Part shown: piece by piece, positions 55,440 through 64,000 of the stretch | How the letters are laid out: each line of letters begins with the position of its first letter | Position numbering within the stretch: the first letter of the stretch is position 1 | Assembly: GCF_016082275.1 (NCBI RefSeq) | Contig: NZ_MOWM01000009.1 | Span: 1 to 64,000, forward strand | Direction of reading: 5' to 3' | Length of the DNA stretch: 64,000 bases | Source of the DNA: Variovorax sp. E3 | GTDB taxonomy: Bacteria > Pseudomonadota > Gammaproteobacteria > Burkholderiales > Burkholderiaceae_C | The notes under the pieces: model-generated | What the model was told of the DNA's origin: nothing | What the model saw: only the letters and a program-made list of their open reading frames with translations | Database searches by the model: none | Program-made: the position numbers and the translations under genes

Positions 55440-57960
55440 TCAGAACAACAAGCCTGCGCACCCTGTAGAGCGTTTTGTGCGCGTGCGCGGCGCGCGAGAA
55501 CACAACCTCAAGAGCGTCGATGTCGACATTCCGCGCGACGCGCTCGTGGTGTTCACCGGCATCTCCGGCTCCGGCAAGTCGTCGCTGGCGTTCGGCACGC
55601 TGTTTGCCGAAGCCCAGCGGCGCTATCTGGAGTCGGTCGCGCCCTATGCGCGCCGGTTGATCGACCAGGTCGGCGTGCCGGCCGTGGACACCATCGAGGG
55701 CCTGCCGCCCGCGGTGGCCTTGCAACAGCAGCGGGGCACGCCCAGTGCGCGGTCTTCCGTGGGCAGCGTGACCACGTTGTCCAGCCTGCTGCGCATGCTC
55801 TATTCGCGCGCTGGCGACTACCCGGCCCGGCAAGCCATGCTCTACGCCGAAGACTTCTCCCCCAACACGGTGCAGGGCGCCTGCCCCGTGTGTCACGGGC
55901 TGGGCCGGGTCTTCGAGGTGACCGAGAAATCGATGGTGCCGGACGACTCGCTCAGCATCCGCGAGCGCGCCGTCGCCGCGTGGCCGCCGGCCTGGCACGG
56001 GCAGAACCTGCGCGACATTCTGGTCACGCTCGGGTATGACGTCGACAAGCCGTGGCGCGAACTTCCGAAGAAGGCGCGTGACTGGATCCTCTTCACCTAC
56101 GAGCAGCCGACCGTGCCCGTGTATGCGGGCTTCACGCCGGCCGAAACGCGTGCCGCGCTGCGCAGCAAGATGGAGCCGAGCTACCAGGGCACCTTCATGG
56201 GCGCGCGCAAATACGTGCTGCACACCTTTGCGACGACGCAGAGCGCGCTCATGAAGAATCGTGTCTCGCGCTTCATGGTGGGCGCGCTGTGCCCTTCGTG
56301 CAAAGGCAAGCGGCTCAAGAAGGAAGCGCTGTCGGTGCGGGTGGGCGGCCACGACATCGGCGAGATCGCCCGGATGCCGCTGGACGAGCTGTCTCGCGTG
56401 CTGGCGCCCATTGCGGCGGGCCGGCTGCCGGGACACGCCGAGGAAAAGCGCATCGCCGCGCAGCGCCTGTCGCACGACCTGCTCGAGCGCGTGAGCACGC
56501 TGCTCGGCCTGGGCCTGGGCTATCTGTCGCTCGACCGAAGCACGCCCACCTTGTCGCCCGGCGAGCTGCAACGGCTGCGACTGGCCACGCAGATTCGATC
56601 CAACCTGTTCGGCGTGGTCTACGTGCTCGACGAGCCGTCGGCCGGCCTGCATCCGGCCGATGGGGAGGCGCTGGTCGCGGCGCTGGACATGCTCAAGCGC
56701 GCGGGCAATTCGCTGTTCGTCGTGGAGCACGATCTCTCGCTGATGCGGCGCGCCGACTGGCTGGTCGACGTCGGGCCCGACGCGGGGGAAAAGGGCGGCG
56801 TCGTGCTTTACAGCGGTCCGCCGGCGGGCTTGCGCGACGTCAAGGCGTCGCACACGGCGCGCTACCTCTTCGAAAAGCCGCAATTGCTTTCGCAAGCGCC
56901 GCGCGCGCCCGCCGGATGGCTCAAGCTGGCGGGCATCAGGCGCAACAACCTGAGCGGCTTGTCCGCCCAGTTTCCGCTCGGCGTGCTGACCGCGGTGACG
57001 GGTGTCTCGGGCTCGGGCAAGTCGAGCCTGGTGACGCAGGCGCTGGTCGAACTGGTCTCGGCGCACCTCGGCCACGAGCCGGAGGCGGAAGCAGGGGACG
57101 CCGAGGCTCCCGCGCTCGTCGAGCGCTCGGCGGGGCACATCGTGCAGGGCATGGAGGGCATCCGACGCCTGGTGCGGGTCGACCAGAAACCCATCGGGCG
57201 CACGCCGCGCTCGAACCTTGCCACCTACACCGGGCTCTTCGACCAGGTGCGCAAGCTGTTTGCGAGCACACCGGCTGCACGCAAGCACCGCTATGACGCC
57301 GGCCGGTTCTCATTCAACGTCGCCAAGGGCCGTTGCCCGGCATGCGAAGGCGAGGGGTTCGTCAGTGTCGAACTGCTGTTCATGCCCAGCGTCTACGCCC
57401 CGTGTCCGACCTGCCATGGCTCCCGCTTCAATCCGCAGACGCTGAAGGTGACCTTGCGCGGCAAGACCGTGGCCGATGTGCTGGGCATGACGGTCGACGA
57501 AGCCCACGGCTTCTTCGAGGGCGAGGCCGGGGTCGAGCGACCCTTGCGCCTTTTGCGCGCCATCGGCCTGGGCTATCTGCGGCTGGGCCAGCCCGCCACC
57601 GAGCTGTCGGGCGGCGAGGCACAGCGCATCAAGCTCGCGACCGAATTGCAGCGCGCCCAACGCGGCGACACCCTCTACGTGCTCGATGAGCCCACCACCG
57701 GACTGCATCCGGCGGACATGGACAAGCTCATGGTGCAGTTGAACGGCCTGGTCGATGCCGGCAACACCGTCATCGTGGTGGAGCACGACATGCGCTGGGT
57801 CGCGGCCTGTGACTGGGTGATCGACATGGGGCCCGGCGCGGGCGGCGAAGGCGGACGCATCGTGGCCCAGGGAACGCCGCGCGAGGTCGCCAAGGTTGCC
57901 GACAGCCGCACCGCGCCCTACCTGCGCGCCTGGACATCGGGGCAGCAAGACGGCCCTTGA
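55432..57960 (+). CDS. UvrA2-like excinuclease ATPase
   Basis: A UvrA-related tandem ABC ATPase of 842 residues, about 100 shorter than UvrA1, as for the UvrA2 group that adds DNA damage or drug tolerance. Walker A motifs are GISGSGKSS (43-51) and GVSGSGKSS; signatures are [13 protein letters not shown] and [13 protein letters not shown]; the zinc site is [10 protein letters not shown] ... CPTCHGSRF. The N-terminal zinc finger has CPVCHG and CPSCKG pairs. It lies in the stress island after the PRC-barrel gene. Confidence 0.92.
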   Translation: MVDQNNKPAHPVERFVRVRGAREHNLKSVDVDIPRDALVVFTGISGSGKSSLAFGTLFAEAQRRYLESVAPYARRLIDQVGVPAVDTIEGLPPAVALQQQRGTPSARSSVGSVTTLSSLLRMLYSRAGDYPARQAMLYAEDFSPNTVQGACPVCHGLGRVFEVTEKSMVPDDSLSIRERAVAAWPPAWHGQNLRDILVTLGYDVDKPWRELPKKARDWILFTYEQPTVPVYAGFTPAETRAALRSKMEPSYQGTFMGARKYVLHTFATTQSALMKNRVSRFMVGALCPSCKGKRLKKEALSVRVGGHDIGEIARMPLDELSRVLAPIAAGRLPGHAEEKRIAAQRLSHDLLERVSTLLGLGLGYLSLDRSTPTLSPGELQRLRLATQIRSNLFGVVYVLDEPSAGLHPADGEALVAALDMLKRAGNSLFVVEHDLSLMRRADWLVDVGPDAGEKGGVVLYSGPPAGLRDVKASHTARYLFEKPQLLSQAPRAPAGWLKLAGIRRNNLSGLSAQFPLGVLTAVTGVSGSGKSSLVTQALVELVSAHLGHEPEAEAGDAEAPALVERSAGHIVQGMEGIRRLVRVDQKPIGRTPRSNLATYTGLFDQVRKLFASTPAARKHRYDAGRFSFNVAKGRCPACEGEGFVSVELLFMPSVYAPCPTCHGSRFNPQTLKVTLRGKTVADVLGMTVDEAHGFFEGEAGVERPLRLLRAIGLGYLRLGQPATELSGGEAQRIKLATELQRAQRGDTLYVLDEPTTGLHPADMDKLMVQLNGLVDAGNTVIVVEHDMRWVAACDWVIDMGPGAGGEGGRIVAQGTPREVAKVADSRTAPYLRAWTSGQQDGP

Positions 57961-58059
57961 GGGGGCCTTGTGCGCGCTTGGCCTACCTTGACGAACGCCA
58001 TCGGCGGATGGTCACGCTGCCGTGCGGCGGCAACGTAGGGGCTCTTACTGGAGCCCACT

Positions 58060-59088
58060 GTGCCCATCGCCGTTCCTTCGTCGAGGCTCATCCGGCTGTA
58101 TCGCCTGTGCAGGGACGCGGTGACGGCGTGGATCGATGATTTCGCGCCGAGCATGGGCGCCGCCATCGCGTACTACACGATGTTTTCACTGGCACCGTTG
58201 CTGGTGATCGTGATCGCCGTGGCGGGGGCGCTCTTCAGTGCCGAGGCCGTGCAGGGGCAGATCGCCGCGCAGTTGTCCGGCCTGATCGGTCGGGAGGGGG
58301 CGCTCGCGGTGCAAGGGCTGATCAAGAGCGCGAGCGCACCGTCACGCGGCCTGATTGCCGGGGGCATCAGCATCGCCGTCCTGATCGTCGGCGCGACCAC
58401 GGTGTTCGCCGAACTGCAGAGCGCGCTCGATCGCATCTGGCACGTGCCCGAGCGCGTGAAACCCAAGGGGCTCTGGGGCATCCTGCGAGCGCGCGTGCTG
58501 TCGTTCGGCTTGATCCTCGGCTTGGCGTTCCTGCTGATGGTCTCGCTCATCGTGAGCGCCGCCCTGGCGGCATTCGGAAGCTGGACGACCGGGCTTTTTC
58601 CGGGGTGGGAGCTGCTGTTGCAGTCGATCAACGTGCTGGTGTCCCTGGGCATCCTCACAGTGCTGTTCGGAATGATCTTCAAGTTCATGCCGAGCGCACC
58701 CATCGCGTGGCATGACGTCTGGATCGGGGCCGTGGTGACGGCCGTGCTCTTCGAGGTGGGCAAGGTGCTCATCGGGCTGTATCTGGGCAAGAGCGGCGTC
58801 AACGAATCCTTCGCGGCCGCCGGCTCGCTGGTGGTGCTTCTGGCGTGGGTGTACTACGCCGCGCAGATCTTCCTGTTGGGTGCGGAGTTCACCAAGGTGT
58901 ATGCCGACGCGCATGGCTCCGTAGCGGCCGCCAAGGCACAAGAAGCCACGGACACCGCGGCGTTGCAGGCCCAGGCAGGCACGGACGCGTGGTGGTGGAC
59001 AGGGATGGTGTCGCTCGCCTGGCAGACGTGCAGCGGCTGGTCGAGAAAAAGACACGGCAAGCCACGGCGAAACTCACGCGCCAGCTGA
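58060..59088 (+). CDS. YihY/BrkB-family membrane protein, frameshifted tail
   Basis: A six-helix inner-membrane protein. APSMGAAIAYYTMFSLAPLL is the family's start, and ESFAAAGSLVVLLAWVYYAA its late motif, followed by LGAEFTKVYADAHG. Starts at GTG 58060. As printed the frame has 342 residues with a foreign end. From about 58990 another frame reads VARLADVQRLVEKKTRQATA ... RLLARRRRKQ, the normal tail, to a stop at 59184-59186. One G lost near 58988 (GACGCGTGG) explains it. Old names call this ribonuclease BN, wrongly. Confidence 0.85.
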   Translation: MPIAVPSSRLIRLYRLCRDAVTAWIDDFAPSMGAAIAYYTMFSLAPLLVIVIAVAGALFSAEAVQGQIAAQLSGLIGREGALAVQGLIKSASAPSRGLIAGGISIAVLIVGATTVFAELQSALDRIWHVPERVKPKGLWGILRARVLSFGLILGLAFLLMVSLIVSAALAAFGSWTTGLFPGWELLLQSINVLVSLGILTVLFGMIFKFMPSAPIAWHDVWIGAVVTAVLFEVGKVLIGLYLGKSGVNESFAAAGSLVVLLAWVYYAAQIFLLGAEFTKVYADAHGSVAAAKAQEATDTAALQAQAGTDAWWWTGMVSLAWQTCSGWSRKRHGKPRRNSRAS

Positions 59089-59179
59089 TCGCATGGGCAG
59101 CGGTCACTTTGGCGAGCAGGTTGCTCGCGCGGCGCCGCCGCAAGCAACCGCGGGCAGGGCGCCGATCCGCCGACCCCAT

Positions 59180-59254
59180 TCAGTGAAAGAACAGCGCGAT
59201 CAGGATGATGACGGGGATCGGAACGCCGAGGAAAAACAAAAGAAGAGAGCGCAT
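59180..59254 (-). CDS. 24-residue hydrophobic peptide
   Basis: ATG at 59254 with AAGGAG seven bases upstream, encoding a single membrane helix: MRSLLLFFLGVPIPVIILIA, LFFH. The strong ribosome binding site, start and stop speak for a real gene. Similar tiny peptides with LLLFFLGVP...IILI are common near stress genes in proteobacteria. It overlaps by 7 bp the stop of the repaired yihY frame on the other strand and precedes the next minus-strand gene. Confidence 0.65.
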   Translation of the reverse strand: MRSLLLFFLGVPIPVIILIALFFH

Positions 59255-59281
59255 GGAATGCTCCTTGAAAAGGGATTGCGT

Positions 59282-60265
59282 TCAGAGGTCACGGCGGCGG
59301 CCGCCGTAGGTCGCTGCAAAGCTCGCGACAAAAGCGCCGATGAGCATCGAAATCACGAGCCACAGCGAGCCGTACGCCGACGCCTTGCGCGCGGCATCCG
59401 CGGCTTCCTTGGCCTTCGCTTGCGCCTCCTTCAAGGCGGCCTGGGCCTTGGCATAGGTGTCGTTCACGCGCTTTTCGGCATCTTGCTGGCTGAGACCGGT
59501 TCGCTGTGCCACGACCTGCGCCACATACTTCGCGTCTTCGGGCGGCAGTGCGCCCGTGCGAATGCTGTTCAGGAAGATGCGGCTGACCTCCGCGTTCGCG
59601 GCGCCGGCGCCGCGCTCCCCGGCGGCAGGGACCGTCGGCGGGGTCGTGGACCCGTCGGTCGCCGCGGGCGCCGGATTGCTATCGGGAGCGCGGCGGAAAA
59701 GCGAATCGATGAAATAGTTCATCGGCCCCGCGCCGGCGTCGGTGCCGGCGCGCGAGCCGGGGGATGCCATACCCGTTCCGGCCGCGCCGGCCGCTGCGGC
59801 AACGCCCGCCGCCGATGCCGTGCCGCCGGCCACCGTGGCCCCGGCCTGCGCGCCCGCCCCGAGGACCGAGCTCACTGCGGAGCCGAGCAGTGCGGCCGTG
59901 AAGAGGGTGGCCACCGACCATGCCAGGAAGCCATGCGCGGTGTCTCTGAAGTAGACCTCGTCGGTGTGGACACCCGACCATTTGGTGCGCAGTCGCCCCG
60001 CCAGATAGCCGCCCATGCCGGAAGCCGCGATTTGCGTGAAGGTCAGCCAGAGGATGGTCGCGATGCCGATCGCCGTGGCGCTCGCGCCCTGGCTGGCCCA
60101 GGGGCTGATGGAAGACATTCCCAGGCCGGTTCCCAGCAGGAGCAGGATGAGCGAGAGCGACGCGGCGCCTGCGGCGCCGGCAAATATCGCTCCCCACGAA
60201 ACCCCGCTCGGGCTGGCATCGCCCTCGATCACGCCGACTGGTGTATTGACGCCGTATTGGGCCAT
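59282..60265 (-). CDS. Hypothetical membrane protein
   Basis: A 327-residue protein with an N-terminal helix pair (WGAIFAGAAGAASLSLILLL; TAIGIATILWLTFTQI), a third helix (AWSVATLFTAALLGSAVSSV), a long Ala/Gly/Pro linker, a charged heptad-like stretch rich in KEAQAKAKEAAD, and a C-terminal helix (LWLVISMLIGAFVASF). ATG 60265 follows CGAGGAGCAGCA. It resembles uncharacterised proteins found in stress islands of Burkholderiales. The role is unknown. Confidence 0.75.
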   Translation of the reverse strand: MAQYGVNTPVGVIEGDASPSGVSWGAIFAGAAGAASLSLILLLLGTGLGMSSISPWASQGASATAIGIATILWLTFTQIAASGMGGYLAGRLRTKWSGVHTDEVYFRDTAHGFLAWSVATLFTAALLGSAVSSVLGAGAQAGATVAGGTASAAGVAAAAGAAGTGMASPGSRAGTDAGAGPMNYFIDSLFRRAPDSNPAPAATDGSTTPPTVPAAGERGAGAANAEVSRIFLNSIRTGALPPEDAKYVAQVVAQRTGLSQQDAEKRVNDTYAKAQAALKEAQAKAKEAADAARKASAYGSLWLVISMLIGAFVASFAATYGGRRRDL

Positions 60266-60510
60266 TGCTGCTCCTCGAAGTGGAAGCGTCAATGTCGAAT
60301 CGGCCCCAGTGCCCCTTCGTCATCTGCTCCCGCAAAAAGGGGTAGGCAATGGGCTCGCGGGACCTGCCATTGCGCCTACAAGCCGAAGTAGCGCGGTGAC
60401 GGTGTCGTCGGTGCCGAGGCGTGAGCTGGATCTTTCTGCTCCCGCAAGGCGAGTGCACCTCGCAACCGGCGGCCCCATCGACAGCATGGAGCTGCGCGAT
60501 CACGGTGGTA

Positions 60511-60750
60511 CTAGCCCACAGGGTCAGCGTCTTCGTTTTCGATGGTCCGAGGGCCCACTTTTCGTTCCTCCAGCAGGCGCAGAAACGTCAGGTGCCCGGA
60601 CGACCACGCATCCGCCCAGGTGTCGCACGTCTGTTCGCAAGCGCGTATGTCCGTCCATCCATCCGCAGTGCGCTCATGGAGCACCCATCGGTACTTGCCA
60701 GGCGTCGGCTCTTCGACGTAGAAGGAAATCAACTTCAGTGGAGCTGTCAT
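60511..60750 (-). CDS. Small hypothetical protein
   Basis: A 79-residue protein (MTAPLKLISFYVEEPTPGKY ... EERKVGPRTIENEDADPVG) with a beta-rich start and an Asp/Glu-rich tail. No signal peptide or known domain. Composition is protein-like and it stands in a 560 bp stretch otherwise without genes between the membrane protein and the response regulator. Confidence 0.5.
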   Translation of the reverse strand: MTAPLKLISFYVEEPTPGKYRWVLHERTADGWTDIRACEQTCDTWADAWSSGHLTFLRLLEERKVGPRTIENEDADPVG

Positions 60751-60828
60751 GGCCGCAATCTATCGGAATGGCGAGGGATGCTGTTCGTCTCACAGCATAC
60801 TGCCGCGCGAACGCCATGGATATGCGGG

Positions 60829-61218
60829 TCATCGCCCCTCGGAGCGGGCGTTGTTGACCTTGGCGCAGAACTCGAAAAGTCCCTCGAGCTCTGTGGATTT
60901 ATCGAAGACGGCATCGGCGCCCAAGGCAAGGCACTGGCGTCGAACGTCGTCAGTTGCGTAGTTGGAAAGGATGATGACCCGTTGGGATGGCAACCGGTTT
61001 CTGCAACCCTTCAAAACGCCCAGGCCGGACCCCTCCTTCAAGAAGAGGTCCACGACAGCCAGATCCCAGGTGCCTCCATGGGACGTCAGCCACTGGGTGG
61101 CCTCCTGTTCTCCGTCCGCAAATCCGATGACCCGCGCATTGGCCAAGTCCGCCAGGGTGGGAATGAGGTTGTCCCGAATGGTCGCGCTGTCTTCGACGAG
61201 AAAGGTAATGATTGCCAT
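60829..61218 (-). CDS. Single-domain response regulator
   Basis: A CheY-like receiver of 129 residues with no output domain. The acidic pair is E9-D10 (FLVEDSATI), the phospho-acceptor is D57 (AVVDLFLKEGSG), the switch serine is S85 (ILSNYAT), and K107 lies in FDKST. All are in place. It is divergent from a hybrid kinase starting at 61443, across a 225 bp gap, and may take phosphate from it. An ATP-type CheA phosphorelay partner is not present here. Confidence 0.9.
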   Translation of the reverse strand: MAIITFLVEDSATIRDNLIPTLADLANARVIGFADGEQEATQWLTSHGGTWDLAVVDLFLKEGSGLGVLKGCRNRLPSQRVIILSNYATDDVRRQCLALGADAVFDKSTELEGLFEFCAKVNNARSEGR

Positions 61219-61442
61219 GAGCGTGTCCCCGGTTGAAGGCAACGTAGGGGGCGCGAATATCGCTTGGCGTGGTGGTATTGCCCGCAGCGGTGTCGGATCC
61301 TCCCTTCAACGATCCGGTGCACAGACATGGACCTTGGTCTTGCCGGCCGTTGCATCGACGAGGCCTCAACCGGTCGAGCCGTTGTCTTGCAGCTTTCGCA
61401 GCGGGGGACGTAATAATCTTCCGACAGGCCAGACCCCAAAAC

Positions 61443-63419
61443 GTGGAACAAAAAACCGCCCATCGCGTGCAGCTCTTCAGCCCCGAGGAGCGCAATCGCC
61501 TGCTCGTGGCTGCAGTGTCCGACTACGCGATCTACATGCTCGACCCGGACGGCTTTGTCGTCAGTTGGAACGCCGGGGCCCAGCGGCTGAAGGGATATAC
61601 CGAGGCCGAGATCCTGGGGCGCCATTTCTCGACTTTCTATGAGCCCGAAGACGTGAGCGCAGGTTTGCCGACGCGCGCGCTGGAGACGGCGCTTGCCAAG
61701 GGCCGGTTCCAGGCGGAGGGCTGGCGTTGCACGAAGGCCGGTGAGCGTTTCTGGGCCTCTGTCGTCGTGCATCCCATCTGGGCGCCTGACGGGGAACTCC
61801 TTGGCTACGCGAAGGTGACGCGCGACCTCAGCGAGCGTCATGCCGCCGAGGAAGCATTGCGTCTCAGTGAAGAGCAGTTTCGACTGCTTGTTCAAGGGGT
61901 GACGGACTATGCCATCTACATGCTCGACACCCAAGGCATCATCACCAACTGGAATTCGGGTGCTGAGCGAGCCAAGGGGTACGCGCCGGGCGACGTCATA
62001 GGCACGCACTTCTCCCGCTTCTACCAGGAAGGGGACCGCGACGCAGGGCTGCCCGCCCGGGCGCTTGCGACGGCCCTGAAGGAAGGCAGATTCGAGGGCG
62101 AAGGTTGGCGTGTGCGCAAGGACGGCACCGAATTCTGGGCCAACGTGGTCATCGACCCCATCTTCGATGGCAACGGCGTGCACCGCGGCTTCGCGAAGAT
62201 CACGCGTGACATCACTGAAAAGCGCAAGGCGCAGCTGGCCCTGGAAGAGGCGCGCGAAGCGCTCTTCCAGTCTCAAAAGCTTGAGGCGATCGGGCAGCTG
62301 ACAGGCGGTGTCGCTCACGACTTCAACAACCTGCTGGCAGTCATTCTGAGCAGCCTCGAGTTGCTTCGACGCAAAGTCCCGGATGACGCGAAGCTCAAAT
62401 CACTGATCGAAAACGCTGCGCAGGGCGCCAAACGGGGCGTGGTGTTGACCCAGCGGATGCTCGCGTTCGCGCGTCGCCAGGAGCTTCGTCCAGAGAGCGT
62501 GGATCTGGAGTCGCTCGTCGGCGGCATGAAGGAAATGCTCGAGCGAACCCTCGGTCCGACGATTGCCGTCGAAGTGGATTTTGCGGAACATCTGCGCCAC
62601 GTGGTGGTAGACGCTCATCAGCTCGAACTGGCCATCCTCAACTTGGCAGTCAACGCGCGCGACGCGATGCCTGAAGGCGGAACGCTGAGAATCGAGGCGT
62701 CGGAGCACATGCACGCGACGACGTCACGTGAGCCCCATGGCCTGAAGGCCGGAACGTATGCGCGTCTGTCGGTCCGCGACTCAGGCAGCGGCATGAGTCC
62801 GACGACGCTGGCGCGCGCTGTTGAACCGTTCTTTACGACGAAGGGCGTGGGCAAGGGGACAGGTCTCGGCTTGGCGATGGTGCAAGGGTTGGCAGTCCAA
62901 TCGGGAGGCGGCTTCGCGTTGTCCAGCACGCAGGGCATTGGAACCCGTGCTGATCTGTGGCTTCCTCTCGTGACCGCCGATTCCGTCGAATCGGTCAGCG
63001 TCGTCCCGCCCAAAGGGCCGACCAGTTTTCCGCAGGCTGTCCAACGGCTGAAGGTGGTCGTGATCGACGACGACCCGCTTGTTCTGCGGGGGACCGTCGC
63101 GATGCTGGAAGACCTCGGGCACAGCGTGGACAGCGCCTGCAGCGCTTCGGACGCACTTGCACTCATCGACGGCACGGTGGACCTGGTCGTTTCAGACCAG
63201 GTGATGCCCAAGATGACCGGCGCGCAGCTTTTTGCTGTTCTGCGAGAGAAGCAGCTCAGGCCGAGTCTCGTGCTTGCCTCGGGGTATGCGGACCTGCCGG
63301 AGGATACGGAATCGGGGATGGTCAAGCTCGCCAAGCCGTTTGATCAGGAGCAACTCCATGCGGCCATCGCGCAAGCCATGGCTGACAGGACAACACCGGC
63401 AAGAAAAGCAGGGGGATGA
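61443..63419 (+). CDS. PAS-PAS hybrid histidine kinase
   Basis: A cytoplasmic sensor of 658 residues from GTG 61443. Two PAS domains of the same type occur in tandem (SDYAIYMLDPDGFVVSWNAG and TDYAIYMLDTQGIITNWNSG), followed by a HisKA region with H292 in GGVAHDFNNLLAVI, an ATPase domain (ILNLAVNARDAMPEGG; GKGTGLGLAMVQGLAVQSGG) and a C-terminal receiver (VVIDDDPL; phospho-acceptor D585 in SDQVMPKMTG). No membrane helix was found. The frame stays open upstream to 61269, and GTG 61443 was chosen because the domain begins soon after. It pairs with the divergent response regulator. Confidence 0.88.
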   Translation: MEQKTAHRVQLFSPEERNRLLVAAVSDYAIYMLDPDGFVVSWNAGAQRLKGYTEAEILGRHFSTFYEPEDVSAGLPTRALETALAKGRFQAEGWRCTKAGERFWASVVVHPIWAPDGELLGYAKVTRDLSERHAAEEALRLSEEQFRLLVQGVTDYAIYMLDTQGIITNWNSGAERAKGYAPGDVIGTHFSRFYQEGDRDAGLPARALATALKEGRFEGEGWRVRKDGTEFWANVVIDPIFDGNGVHRGFAKITRDITEKRKAQLALEEAREALFQSQKLEAIGQLTGGVAHDFNNLLAVILSSLELLRRKVPDDAKLKSLIENAAQGAKRGVVLTQRMLAFARRQELRPESVDLESLVGGMKEMLERTLGPTIAVEVDFAEHLRHVVVDAHQLELAILNLAVNARDAMPEGGTLRIEASEHMHATTSREPHGLKAGTYARLSVRDSGSGMSPTTLARAVEPFFTTKGVGKGTGLGLAMVQGLAVQSGGGFALSSTQGIGTRADLWLPLVTADSVESVSVVPPKGPTSFPQAVQRLKVVVIDDDPLVLRGTVAMLEDLGHSVDSACSASDALALIDGTVDLVVSDQVMPKMTGAQLFAVLREKQLRPSLVLASGYADLPEDTESGMVKLAKPFDQEQLHAAIAQAMADRTTPARKAGG

Positions 63420-63583
63420 CGCAGGAACCGGCCCACGAAGGCGTTGGGCAGGTTGTGCTTCGCAGGTCGCCTCGGCGTGCGGGATTTTTCCTGTCGCAAT
63501 TCTCCCGAAGGCGATGAGCCGCAATCCTACAAACGCCCCTTCTCGTCACCCATAGGCTCGCGTTCCCATTTTGAGAGGACGCC

Positions 63584-64000
63584 ATGCCCAAGAAAGCTCC
63601 AGCATCCACCGCGGCAAGCGCCGCCGAGATCGACGCGGCCCGCGCCGCGGCCCGCGCCGCGGCACGCAACACCGACAGCGCCCCCGCCAGTCCCGCGCCG
63701 GCTGCGGCGGGAAAGGGCGATCCCCCCGCGCAGAAAGCCATCGACACCCAGGCCACGGCCGGCGGCATGCCCGCCAACGTGAGCAAGCCGCTGGAGTACG
63801 GCGAAGCCAACGCGCAATCCACGCCGGCCGGCGCCACGGTGTCCGCGCCGTCGAGGCTGCCGGGCGCCAGCACGCTGTCGGAAGGCAATGCGTCGGACAA
63901 GACGGGATCGGCGGCGCCCGAGGCGCTGAACGCCACCATCGGCAGCCTGGACCGCGTGCGCGTCGATTCAAGCGGCCAGGTGCTGACCACGAACCAGGGC
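63584..64000 (+). CDS. Catalase (KatE-like), 5' part
   Basis: A partial frame, 139 codons to the window end, starting ATG after GAGAGGACGCC. The Ala/Pro-rich first ~125 residues look disordered, then RVDSSGQVLTTNQG appears, which matches the entry of monofunctional catalases (TTNQG just before the heme domain, as in KatE). The active site lies outside the window. The long extension is larger than in small-subunit catalases and fits KatE-type large ones. It belongs to the stress island. Confidence 0.7.
   Translation, partial: MPKKAPASTAASAAEIDAARAAARAAARNTDSAPASPAPAAAGKGDPPAQKAIDTQATAGGMPANVSKPLEYGEANAQSTPAGATVSAPSRLPGASTLSEGNASDKTGSAAPEALNATIGSLDRVRVDSSGQVLTTNQG

Noticed and set aside
55426..57288. 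620-codon open frame antisense to uvrA2
   Set aside because: Arg/His/Gln-rich shadow without motifs.

Overview
The window reads as the control region plus accessory cargo of a secondary replicon (chromid or megaplasmid) from a high-GC betaproteobacterium. Gene content and protein flavour (Bug-type receptor, Comamonadaceae-like catabolic genes, LuxI/LuxR, UvrA2 and other stress genes) fit Variovorax or a close relative. That genus assignment is an inference; no rRNA or marker gene is present to prove it. No tRNA, rRNA or CRISPR array was seen.

Layout. 1-7000: replicon maintenance, with a KfrA-like protein, ParB, three parS-like palindromes, ParA and a divergent Rep initiator with degenerate iterons between parA and rep. 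7256-11507 (minus strand): an operon for a polar amino acid ABC transporter that also contains a BacA/prephenate-dehydratase-like enzyme and an exported chorismate mutase. 12078-31256: a LysR regulator and, divergent from it, an 18 kb same-strand catabolic cluster. The cluster holds a cytochrome P450 with rubredoxin, 7Fe ferredoxin and ferredoxin reductase, an esterase, an SDR, an FAD monooxygenase, a complete branched-chain-type ABC importer, and a ring-cleavage-like lower pathway (VOC dioxygenase, two RidA proteins, RraA, cupin, ALDH, FAH-family enzyme). 32589-33632: a scrapyard of IS3- and IS110-family fragments. 33786-40745: a GlxA-type regulator, a convergent luxR/luxI pair with a lux-box candidate, an XRE-cupin regulator, and a fused PabA-PabB with an EamA exporter. 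41561-46120: broken recQ, a DUF421 protein and several gene fragments. 46149-50552: a LysR regulator divergent from a gamma-glutamyl hydrolase, an M14-like peptidase and an MFS transporter. 50587-64000: a stress-type island (lipoprotein, PoxB-like enzyme, DUF2934, YghA-like SDR, PRC-barrel, UvrA2, YihY, 24-residue membrane peptide, response regulator with divergent hybrid kinase, catalase start).

How it works together. The central cluster looks like uptake and oxidative degradation of one unidentified, probably cyclic or aromatic substrate. The P450 and its own electron chain would open the attack, the FAD monooxygenase and VOC dioxygenase would hydroxylate and cleave, and the RidA/ALDH/FAH/RraA enzymes would take fragments to central metabolism. 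The substrate cannot be read from the sequence.

Quality warning. At least eight genes carry a single-base frameshift or premature stop while the rest of the frame is well conserved: ferredoxin reductase, FAD monooxygenase, WrbA-like, LuxR, RecQ, PRC-barrel (twice) and YihY. Most look like one lost base in a GC-rich run. This suggests uncorrected assembly indels at least as much as true gene decay, and it should be settled before any of these genes is called dead.
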